Assembly: GCA_964539665.1 (NCBI GenBank)
Contig: CAZIKB010000063.1
Coordinates: forward strand, 1 to 36,563
Origin: CAZIKB01 sp964539665
GTDB taxonomy: Bacteria > Zhuqueibacterota > Zhuqueibacteria > Oceanimicrobiales > Oceanimicrobiaceae
Direction of reading: 5' to 3'
Length of the DNA: 36,563 bases
Of this stretch, positions 7,204 through 14,875 are shown piece by piece. Below the pieces are notes generated by a model. The model had not been told where the DNA came from, made no database searches, and saw nothing but the letters and a program-made list of their open reading frames with translations. The position numbers were made by a program, and so were the translations under genes. Numbering within the stretch: the first letter of the stretch is position 1; every line of letters starts with the position of its first letter.

Positions 7204-9294
7204 TCAATTACTCCCTGCCTCAAAAATCCATTCCCAACAACGCCCCGCACGCTCTGCAACGTAATCCACATCCTCCGGTAACAGGAAGCCTTCATTAACC
7301 AGATTCCCGGCTTCTTTCCGAATTAGTTTTAAATATTCTTGCCGGGATGAATAGAGAGAGCTGATACCTGGTCGTGGGTCTTTTTCCCGAGTCCTTTCGA
7401 TTTCCGTTTGTGAAAGAGGTGCAAATGTGCCGAGAAAGTTAATTAATTCGTGTTGCCCGCCCTCAAAACCGGCACGCAGATTCCAGGGTGAGTATGTTGC
7501 CAGAGGTACTCGAATTTCCACGTTGCGTACGCCGGCTATTTCATTCCCAAACTCATTTACCTGCGATACCTGAGAGGGAAATGGATTCTTCAGTTTTGGC
7601 GGTTGATTGTCGATGATGCCGTGCGACCAGCGTGGTCCGTAGTCATCACGATAGGCAATGTGAATGGTTTGCGGAAAGGTCAATCCTGGAATTTTGGGAA
7701 AATTCACTTTTGCAATCGCGACCATGCTGCTGTTATCTATACGCGGAAAGGAATTGGCCGGCGGCGGGGTATCCTTCTCGACCCATTCGGTGAGCCGTAC
7801 CAACAATGCCCGGTAATTTACACTGAAATCAAGAGGATTGCCACGAAATATAGTGGCATCATTAATTCGGGAGTTTTCAGGAGGAGGGAACCTTCCCACG
7901 AAATGCTGACCGCTGGCAAGGTGGTAAATGCGTTCGTGCGCCATAGGCTCCACATCTGCCGTACCGTCAGGTGTTGTATGAATGAGTGAAGCCGCCCGGC
8001 CCCAATACTCATAACCGGTATTGATATAAAATGTCCTGGGTGCGTGCGCTGGATTGTGCAAATGGGCGAGCAATCCATCGGATTTCCATAGCTCCTGGTC
8101 CTGCTGAATACGGCTGGTAAATGGAAAAATATCAGTAGGATAGAAAAAAGCCGAATAGCGATGCGCGTCACGCGAAGGCTGAGCGAATCGGTGGTTGAAG
8201 CTGCCGCGTCCAGCGCCGGCTGTGATAATCATAAGTCCATCGTAAGCTTTACGGCTCTTTTCATCTGTATTGAAGCCTTGATACAGGAAGTGGCGTAAGA
8301 AGCGGCCGGTTTGCGATACACCGGCAGCAAGACCGTACTGTACAGGAAAAAGGCTCTGGTCGTTATACTTTGCATAAGAAATGACATCCCGAATCGCCGC
8401 CAATCCTAAGCCAACCACTGCCGGTTCTTTTGCACGATAGACCAATTCGTAAATCTTACCGGCTTCGAAGCCTGCGGCCATATAAATGTTTGTGCTATCC
8501 GGTTCAACTTTGCCGTCCTCCTCCCGTGCAAATTGCCAGAGATCACGATTTACGACCTGTCGCTGCGCATCTCTGCCGTCACGCACGGTGAGCACATTGT
8601 CCGGATGGTTCGGGTCAGCGACTGGATAGGGGATATGGTTTCTATGACTGATTTTTAGCGTGTTGACGGTTTCGTCAACTGTCCAGTCACTGCGCACTAG
8701 CCCGAAAATATGGGAGCCGTCTAAGTTTTGGGCTCTGGGAACATGCAGTCTGAGTATACCTTCACGCAGGGGGACATCAAACTGCCAGCCGACCCAGATT
8801 ACTGTGACTCCCTGGCGCATGAGCAATTCATTGCCGAAATCCTCAGGATTGTCAGCCTCCAGGCTGCGGCTGGGTGCCCGGTTGAAATAGCGCATGGAAA
8901 ATTTACCGCCACGATTGCTCACTTCGACAAGCGCAACTCCACGAGCTTTCTGGTTGTCCACCGGTTTCAGCGCCACGAAATTAGCCCATGATTCTACCAA
9001 ACCGTCTGAGTTGCGCGGAGCGAGATTTATATCTACGATTCGGACATTCATGGGATTAGCTGGATCATAGCCGAAGTAGATTCGCCCTCTTACCAGCTCA
9101 TAAGCGCCATACTTTCCATACTCTTTACTTTTTAGCACCGGCTCGCGTGAATCGACCTGTACTCGCAGCACCTCGGCTTGAGTAAGGGCAGGGAGCAGGA
9201 GAGAGGCAAGCATCAGGATAGTGAAACACTTCCTGGATTGTTTGTTAAGTGTTTTCAGTAAACCAGACAAAAACATTGATAATTTAAAAGACAT
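7204..9294 (-). CDS. Exported alpha/beta hydrolase domain protein (PF20091-type)
   Basis: A 696-residue protein with a long signal peptide (about residues 1-40, ending 'LLPALTQA'). The body matches, by recall, the large 'alpha/beta hydrolase domain' family Abhydrolase_10: an N-terminal beta-rich part with 'VNRDLW'-like segments, then 'AAGVSQTGRFLRHFLY' with candidate nucleophile Ser327 in G-V-S-Q-T. His residues in 'HERIYHLASGQHFVG' are possible triad partners. Substrates of this family are poorly known; ester or lactone hydrolysis is a guess. AGGAG lies seven to eight bases before the ATG at 9294. It sits between two exported S9 peptidases in the same direction, but with gaps of 112 bases or more to the nearest genes, so it may be a separate unit. 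Confidence 0.8.
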   Translation of the reverse strand: MSFKLSMFLSGLLKTLNKQSRKCFTILMLASLLLPALTQAEVLRVQVDSREPVLKSKEYGKYGAYELVRGRIYFGYDPANPMNVRIVDINLAPRNSDGLVESWANFVALKPVDNQKARGVALVEVSNRGGKFSMRYFNRAPSRSLEADNPEDFGNELLMRQGVTVIWVGWQFDVPLREGILRLHVPRAQNLDGSHIFGLVRSDWTVDETVNTLKISHRNHIPYPVADPNHPDNVLTVRDGRDAQRQVVNRDLWQFAREEDGKVEPDSTNIYMAAGFEAGKIYELVYRAKEPAVVGLGLAAIRDVISYAKYNDQSLFPVQYGLAAGVSQTGRFLRHFLYQGFNTDEKSRKAYDGLMIITAGAGRGSFNHRFAQPSRDAHRYSAFFYPTDIFPFTSRIQQDQELWKSDGLLAHLHNPAHAPRTFYINTGYEYWGRAASLIHTTPDGTADVEPMAHERIYHLASGQHFVGRFPPPENSRINDATIFRGNPLDFSVNYRALLVRLTEWVEKDTPPPANSFPRIDNSSMVAIAKVNFPKIPGLTFPQTIHIAYRDDYGPRWSHGIIDNQPPKLKNPFPSQVSQVNEFGNEIAGVRNVEIRVPLATYSPWNLRAGFEGGQHELINFLGTFAPLSQTEIERTREKDPRPGISSLYSSRQEYLKLIRKEAGNLVNEGFLLPEDVDYVAERAGRCWEWIFEAGSN

Positions 9295-9328
9295 GGACTA
9301 ACTCCTTCATATTTAGATTACTAACGAT

Positions 9329-9378
9329 TTAGCACGACGCAACGAACATTGCGCTATGCGCTTTACGCGTTGCGCTAA
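9329..9378. repeat. Small inverted repeat with GCGCT iterations
   Basis: TTAGCACGACGC at 9329-9340 pairs with GCGTTGCGCTAA at 9367-9378 (10 of 12 positions, G-U pairs possible in RNA). Between and within the arms the motif TGCGCT recurs three times. It lies in the 245-base gap upstream of the hydrolase gene. It could be a dispersed repeat or an operator; nothing else is visible in this gap. Confidence 0.35.
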
Positions 9379-9539
9379 TCTGTTGAGAGTTCAATCTTCG
9401 TTTTTTATGCAAAAATTATTTTATTGTAAATTTCTTTAATCTAAACTTCAAACTTTAGTCACTTTAAATTTTATTCACTGAGCTTTAGCGCGCCGTGATT
9501 CTGTTGTAAACAATCCAACTATCGAAATGTTTATTCTCA

Positions 9540-12389
9540 CTACATACCATTCGTGGATGTCTCAAGACCCAGCGTCTTACCTTTTTGGATGGCGGGTACG
9601 CCTTTTTTCATCCAGACCGGCTCTGGTGCGCCTTGCAGATAATGATCGAAAAATTGCTGCAATCGTTTTGCCCAGTCTTTTTTATTTTGAAGTTTACGGA
9701 GACCATGCGGTTCGCCGTTGTAATTAAACAGCCAGACTGGTTTGCCCAAACGCCTCAGAGCCACAAAAAACTCAATCCCCTGATACCAGGGCACGGCTGT
9801 GTCTTTATCATTGTGCAGCATCAAAACCGGCGTTTCGATTTTATCCGCCCAGAATATCGGCGAGTTTTCCATGTACCGCATTGGGTATTCCCATAGTGAG
9901 CCGCCGATACGACTTTGCGTGCGCTCGTATTGGTGCATGCGGCTCATACCTGTGCCCCAGCGAATTCCACCGTACGCGCTGATCATATTTGCAACAGGCG
10001 CACCGGCTTCGGCGGCCTTAAAAATACTCGTCCGTGTCACCATGTAGGCAATCTGGTATCCACCCCAACTGTGCCCTTGCACACCGATGTTTTTTTCATC
10101 AACAAATCCCAGTTTAATCAAATGTGTCACCCCGGGCACGACGGCATTCATGGCGCTTTCGCCGGGATAACCAACCTTGTATGGAATATCTGGAATAAAT
10201 ACCACGTAGCCTCTGCTGACATAAAAAGTGACATTTATACTTGAACCACCAGCGCCCGGCGTTCGATGTCGATGCAGATTGTGTGAGCTACGTTCATAGA
10301 AATACACCATCATGGGGTATTTCTTTTTTGCGTTAAAATTTTCTGGCTTGTATAAAATACCCTGTAATGGAATGCCGTCCAGTGAAGTCCATTCGGTAAG
10401 TTCTGCCGTGCCCCAGAGGTATTCTGATTGCTGCGGATTTACATTGCTCACTTTTTGCATATTACTTAAATCGATTTCGCTTGTCCACAAATCTGGAAAC
10501 TCCACAAAGCTTGAACGAGTGAAGGACAGGATATTGGCGTTTTTAGATTTCTTTGGTCTTGAAAATCTGTGATCCATCATCACAAGTTGGCTCGGAGATT
10601 TGGTGCCTGAAACTTTATCCCGATAGAATCCGCTGGACTTTTTGTAGTCATGAAATGCCGAGAGCAGCATGGGGGTATTGGGATTAATAGCCCTATCTTC
10701 TGGATCAAGCTTAACATAACGGAAACGTAAGTTGTCTCTACGTCCAACTCCTTCTGTTATTGACCACGGTTGACGTTTCTCAGTAGGATCAGTAGCCCAG
10801 ATATCATATTTATCATAAATGAGAAATAATTGGTCTTTATCAGTCCAGCCAGCGCTGCCATAAGGATTAGGATTAAATATCCTATCATGTATTTCATCAT
10901 AAACATTTTGTGGAAGTTGTCCTGTTAGATTAACTGGTTTTTTCTTTTTAACATCCAATGCATACCATGAAGAATCCGCACGATTCCACCAGGTAAGGTA
11001 CCTGGCTGCCGGTGATATTTGCACTCTGGACTGCAACTTTTCAACAACCAATCGACTTTTGCCGGTTGTTGCATCTATGAGGTAGACGTCGTAATACCCA
11101 GGCGAATCCCAGGAAATAAGCTGTCGATAAGGTAAATTTGAATGGCCAACCGCCATGTTTGCATTGCCTTCGTTTCCCACTTCTACCTGCGGAATGTCAA
11201 TAGTGGACAATTGCACGATACGCCCATTGTCAAGATGAACCACAGCAAGATAGCTGCGTTCGCGTTCTTGTTTAACTTGTTTGAGCTGCATGGGCTGCAG
11301 ATAGGGGTCTTTCCAGTTCCAGATATCCACGGTGACTTTTTTATCCTCAGGCTCTTCTTCTGGCTCGGGTTCTGGACGTGGGGCTGTCCCAAAAAGTATG
11401 CGTTTGCCGTTTTCTGAAAAACTCACTTTACCGTGCTCGCTCACCCACCAGGAATTAGGTAAGCCTGCCGTACCTTCGGCAGCTATGGCTTTAGAAGCCC
11501 CTGATCCGATGCGCCAATAATAAAGAGTATACGCTGGTTGTTTCGATTGAAAGTCATCTCGATTTGATAGAAACGCAACCTGTTTGCCGGCTTTATCGAT
11601 TACAGCTTGTTTGTAGTCGCCCTTGCCTGTTAAAATTTCGGTGGCTTTGCCTGAATTGACTTCAACGACATAGATTGCATCGGCTGTGCTGTCTTTGTTT
11701 GCAGCAGTATAAACCAGCCAGTTACCGTCTTCTGAAAAGAGATAGGTGGAGACGTCTGAAAAACGGGTTTCGGCACCGGTAGCCAGGTTACGTAACACTA
11801 ACTTTGTACCTTCAGCTTTTTTCTTTTTGCTATCTTTTTTATCATTCTTTTTGGCTTTTTTCTCCTTATTCTTTTCTTCGGTTTTTGAGGTGTCTTTCTT
11901 TGCAATGGATTTTTCCAGATGATATGCGATCCAGCCGCTGCCTTCCTTTGGCATCTTAAACGATTTCACCCGCGCGATGCGGATGAATTCACCCGAATCC
12001 AGATTGGTGATGCCTAAAGTATCTTTTGGCATTTCCTCGGGTTTCTTTTTATCCTGTTTGGCTTTCTTCACTGAATCCGTGTGGGCTTTTATCAGGAAAG
12101 CTGCAAATTTCGAATCGTTGGTAATAGCAGCCAGTTCGCCCCTCGCGTAAGTATGTGTTTGCTCGCTGGCTAAATTTTTGATCTGCAATGTAGCATCTTT
12201 GTCTTCTGGTCCGTAATACCAGGTCAGCCATCTACCGTTCTCAGAAATAGAGTTCTCGTTGATCCGGTTCCAAAAATCATAGACGTCGTGGTCGAGGGAT
12301 CTCTTTTGTTGTCCATGAACAAAAGCAGATGTGATAAGTAGAAAAATTGAAATGAACAACCGACGCTTGAAATTTGATTTGGATTTCAT
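9540..12389 (-). CDS. Exported S9 family peptidase (DPP-IV-like)
   Basis: A 949-residue protein from the ATG at 12389: signal peptide (about 1-26, ending 'AFVHGQ'), a propeller region to about residue 690, then a prolyl-oligopeptidase catalytic domain. The triad is visible as Ser774 in 'GHSWGGY', Asp863 in 'HNDKDTAV' and His895 in 'GEPHGL'. Two Lys-rich stretches interrupt the propeller ('KKAKQDKKKPEEMPK' and a denser one about 40 residues later with runs of Lys, Asp and Glu). They are unusual for the family and probably disordered. I prefer 12389 to the in-frame ATG at 12467. GAGG lies five bases before 12389 and a classic signal peptide begins there; the longer version has no ribosome site and adds 26 polar residues before the signal. 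It probably trims peptides in the periplasm or on the surface. Confidence 0.88.
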   Translation of the reverse strand: MKSKSNFKRRLFISIFLLITSAFVHGQQKRSLDHDVYDFWNRINENSISENGRWLTWYYGPEDKDATLQIKNLASEQTHTYARGELAAITNDSKFAAFLIKAHTDSVKKAKQDKKKPEEMPKDTLGITNLDSGEFIRIARVKSFKMPKEGSGWIAYHLEKSIAKKDTSKTEEKNKEKKAKKNDKKDSKKKKAEGTKLVLRNLATGAETRFSDVSTYLFSEDGNWLVYTAANKDSTADAIYVVEVNSGKATEILTGKGDYKQAVIDKAGKQVAFLSNRDDFQSKQPAYTLYYWRIGSGASKAIAAEGTAGLPNSWWVSEHGKVSFSENGKRILFGTAPRPEPEPEEEPEDKKVTVDIWNWKDPYLQPMQLKQVKQERERSYLAVVHLDNGRIVQLSTIDIPQVEVGNEGNANMAVGHSNLPYRQLISWDSPGYYDVYLIDATTGKSRLVVEKLQSRVQISPAARYLTWWNRADSSWYALDVKKKKPVNLTGQLPQNVYDEIHDRIFNPNPYGSAGWTDKDQLFLIYDKYDIWATDPTEKRQPWSITEGVGRRDNLRFRYVKLDPEDRAINPNTPMLLSAFHDYKKSSGFYRDKVSGTKSPSQLVMMDHRFSRPKKSKNANILSFTRSSFVEFPDLWTSEIDLSNMQKVSNVNPQQSEYLWGTAELTEWTSLDGIPLQGILYKPENFNAKKKYPMMVYFYERSSHNLHRHRTPGAGGSSINVTFYVSRGYVVFIPDIPYKVGYPGESAMNAVVPGVTHLIKLGFVDEKNIGVQGHSWGGYQIAYMVTRTSIFKAAEAGAPVANMISAYGGIRWGTGMSRMHQYERTQSRIGGSLWEYPMRYMENSPIFWADKIETPVLMLHNDKDTAVPWYQGIEFFVALRRLGKPVWLFNYNGEPHGLRKLQNKKDWAKRLQQFFDHYLQGAPEPVWMKKGVPAIQKGKTLGLETSTNGM

Positions 12390-12903
12390 AAAAACCTCAC
12401 TCGTTTTAGTTTGGGAATTGGATTTAATAAATTTCCTGTTTGATTTTTCTAATATAGTGTTAACCATATGGATTCAAAAACATTGATGCATAATAAAATG
12501 GGAAGTTCAGGTTATTCTTCAAGGGATGTTTTTGCATTACTGATTCTAATGAGTAACTAACATATCCTGATTTCTTTCTTCGCTGTTTAATGCTTGAAGC
12601 CAAAACCTAACAGCAGAGCCAGGCATACATACTATTTCTGCATACGCAGTCTATGTAGAGAAATGTAACTGAGTTGTAATTAATTTATGAAATTAAAGCA
12701 ATTATTTAGTTGTAGTCAACAAAAAAGTTGGGTCATTTGCAAAAGGTCAGTTATGATGGGGGTGGGGAGCATACTTTCCCGAAATTTCTTGCATGCGCGT
12801 CATCTTAAGCTTTATTTACTATTCCCCTTTGCTAAGAAGTGGAATTTAGCCTTAAGTTGATGCACATGCAAAATTTCTTCGGGACTCTATATGAAGTAAT
12901 CTA
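12390..12903. other. Gene-free gap of 514 bases
   Basis: No convincing frame, RNA gene or strong hairpin on either strand. The first 78 bases extend the S9 peptidase frame without a ribosome site. It probably holds the promoter of that gene, but I see no clear -35/-10 pair. Confidence 0.5.
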
Positions 12904-13842
12904 TTAATTTAAAATGAAATTTTCAGGATTTTGTGCTTTACCATTTTTCCAGACTTCATAATGTAAATGCGGGCCTGTCGCGCGACCTGTACTGCCTGAA
13001 AGACCAATGGCATCCCAACGGTCAACTTTTTGTCCGGGTTTGACTAATATTTTTGAAAGATGACCGTACAAAGTTTTATATCCGAAGCCATGGTTAATAA
13101 TAATAACCTTGCCATAGCCTTTATTCAATTTGTAGCGAGCCCTGGTAAATGCGACCACCCCTGAACCAGCAGCATATATTTTTGTACCATGACGAGCTGT
13201 TATATCAATGCCGTTATGATGTTTTACACGTTCTACAAATGGATCTTTGCGAATACCAAATTTATCTGCGATTCTCCCTCCATGTAACGGGCGAATTGAC
13301 GGAACATGTATTAATTCTTGTTGCGTTTTCAAAAAATTATCTTCAATGACGCCTTGAACATTCAATGTGTTTTTCATTCTTGATTCGAGAACTGCCAGAT
13401 ATTTAGACATTTCATCCGTTTCATATTCATGCTCAATGGGGAGATAGGACAAATCCACAAGGCTCTGTGAATTGAGTGAGTTGGCAATAAAATCACTATC
13501 GCTGGTGGATGAAGTTAAACCAACTAACACTTCTAAATCCTCAGTATTCTCTACTAAAACATTTAATTTATCATCGAGATTTTTAATATCATCTTGAAGT
13601 CTAACAACTTGTTCATTTAAATAAGCATTAGATTTCTCAAGTTTAGCTTTTGAACCGTCATCATACAGACTATTGCTAATTGTTGCAGAAGTTATGAACA
13701 CGCAACCTATAAAAAATGAAGCAAATAAAAAGATTAGAAAAAGACGCTGCAAATTAAAATCAAATTGATGGATATCAGAATCAAATGATGAAAAGAAAAT
13801 TAAACGAATTTTATCATGTTTGGCGGGTTTTTTTAATTTCAT
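12904..13842 (-). CDS. Membrane-anchored M23 family peptidase with coiled coil
   Basis: A 312-residue protein: a basic cytoplasmic start, one membrane helix (about residues 32-52), a coiled-coil region (about 65-105, 'LEKSNAYLNEQVVRLQDDIKNLDDKL'-like heptads), a linker, and a C-terminal M23 (LytM) domain. The zinc ligands are present: His209 and Asp213 in 'HNGID', and His294 in 'HLHYEV'; His261 and His292 complete the active site. It should therefore be an active endopeptidase acting on peptidoglycan cross-bridges, unlike degenerate EnvC-type activators. It lies 242 bases downstream of the surface-protein operon, with a poor ribosome site. A role in opening the wall for the pilus or in cell separation is possible, but only its position hints at the former. 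Confidence 0.88.
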   Translation of the reverse strand: MKLKKPAKHDKIRLIFFSSFDSDIHQFDFNLQRLFLIFLFASFFIGCVFITSATISNSLYDDGSKAKLEKSNAYLNEQVVRLQDDIKNLDDKLNVLVENTEDLEVLVGLTSSTSDSDFIANSLNSQSLVDLSYLPIEHEYETDEMSKYLAVLESRMKNTLNVQGVIEDNFLKTQQELIHVPSIRPLHGGRIADKFGIRKDPFVERVKHHNGIDITARHGTKIYAAGSGVVAFTRARYKLNKGYGKVIIINHGFGYKTLYGHLSKILVKPGQKVDRWDAIGLSGSTGRATGPHLHYEVWKNGKAQNPENFILN

Positions 13843-14084
13843 AAAGTGTAAACCTTACGTTAAGGTAATAAAAATAAAAATTCTATTTATAAGACAAGAA
13901 ATCGATTTCTTAATAACCAAATCCCAAATATCCACTAATCGGAATTTTAAGAAATTATTTGCATGAAGTCAAATTACATTTGTGTAATTAATTTCTTCTC
14001 TGGTGTTAATATAGATAATATTTCTTCAAAAATGCAAGAATTTTAGTCAATGTAATAAAATAGTCATAATTTCTATGCTGCAAT

Positions 14085-14870
14085 TTAGGGTTTTCCTGTT
14101 TGGCTGATTCCAACATTAATATTAAAGTCTGTTTTACTGATTGCAATTAGTTCTAAACTTATGGTAAATCTTGATGGCAATAGTATATCTATACCCCAAA
14201 AAGGACTAATTTGCAGACCACTTTTGTATTCTCCAAAAGTTTGATTTTCTGAATCGACTCCACCTGCAATGATAAATTTGCTGATTTTGGTTTCGTGACG
14301 TTGAATCAATTTTCCCTGAATGCCGCTAAAAATATTCGCAAAGCCCAAACCTTTGATGAAACCAGAATTAAAAGTTACTTCTCTCCAATCGTATCTCATT
14401 TCGAGTGATTGTTCTATTTCTGAGCTGGATATATTGGCAATCTTTTCTGAAGAAGGATTGCTGGTGAATCTGAATATCCGGCCGCTTACAAATAACGAAA
14501 ATCTAATGCGTTTAAAATTCAAATAGCGCAGTGTTATACCACCACCAAATGCTAAATGATATTTATCTTTAAAAGTAAACTGTGATTCGCCTGAAGTTGT
14601 TAGATTTAATTTGACAAATCCGATTTCACCAAAAACGTCTACAAATTTAGCTAAACCAAATAGGCTTTTTACTAATAATCGCGGTGAATCATTGTGAACG
14701 CCATAGATATTTTTTCTTAAATAACCGCCATTGAAACTAAATGTAAATTCCCGGTGGCTTTGTGAAAAAACAGGGCTGCCAGCCGGCTGGGCTGCAATCT
14801 CAGCATAAATAGGCAATAAACAAAAAATTAAAACGAGAAATAGTGAATAGTTTTTTCGATTACTTTTCAA
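14085..14870 (-). CDS. Predicted outer-membrane beta-barrel protein
   Basis: A 261-residue protein with a signal peptide (about 1-27, ending 'IAAQ') and a body of alternating hydrophobic/polar strands rich in Phe, Gly and Ser ('HLAFGGGITLRYLNFKRIRFSLFVSGRIF'-like). This is typical of small outer-membrane barrels. The last strand does not end in the usual aromatic residue ('NVGISQTGKP'), so the barrel call is moderate. The start is a TTG at 14870, five bases after the stop of the Ig-repeat gene. No ATG occurs near, and the signal peptide begins exactly there, so translation is probably coupled to the upstream gene. It is the last gene of the pilA-to-barrel operon and could anchor or export the Ig-repeat or beta-helix protein encoded just before it. 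Confidence 0.65.
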   Translation of the reverse strand: MKSNRKNYSLFLVLIFCLLPIYAEIAAQPAGSPVFSQSHREFTFSFNGGYLRKNIYGVHNDSPRLLVKSLFGLAKFVDVFGEIGFVKLNLTTSGESQFTFKDKYHLAFGGGITLRYLNFKRIRFSLFVSGRIFRFTSNPSSEKIANISSSEIEQSLEMRYDWREVTFNSGFIKGLGFANIFSGIQGKLIQRHETKISKFIIAGGVDSENQTFGEYKSGLQISPFWGIDILLPSRFTISLELIAISKTDFNINVGISQTGKP

Positions 14871-14875
14871 TTTCT

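Noticed and set aside
9585..9896. Plus-strand frames of about 100 codons opposite the S9 peptidase
   Set aside because: Antisense to the conserved catalytic domain; no ribosome site or recognisable motif.
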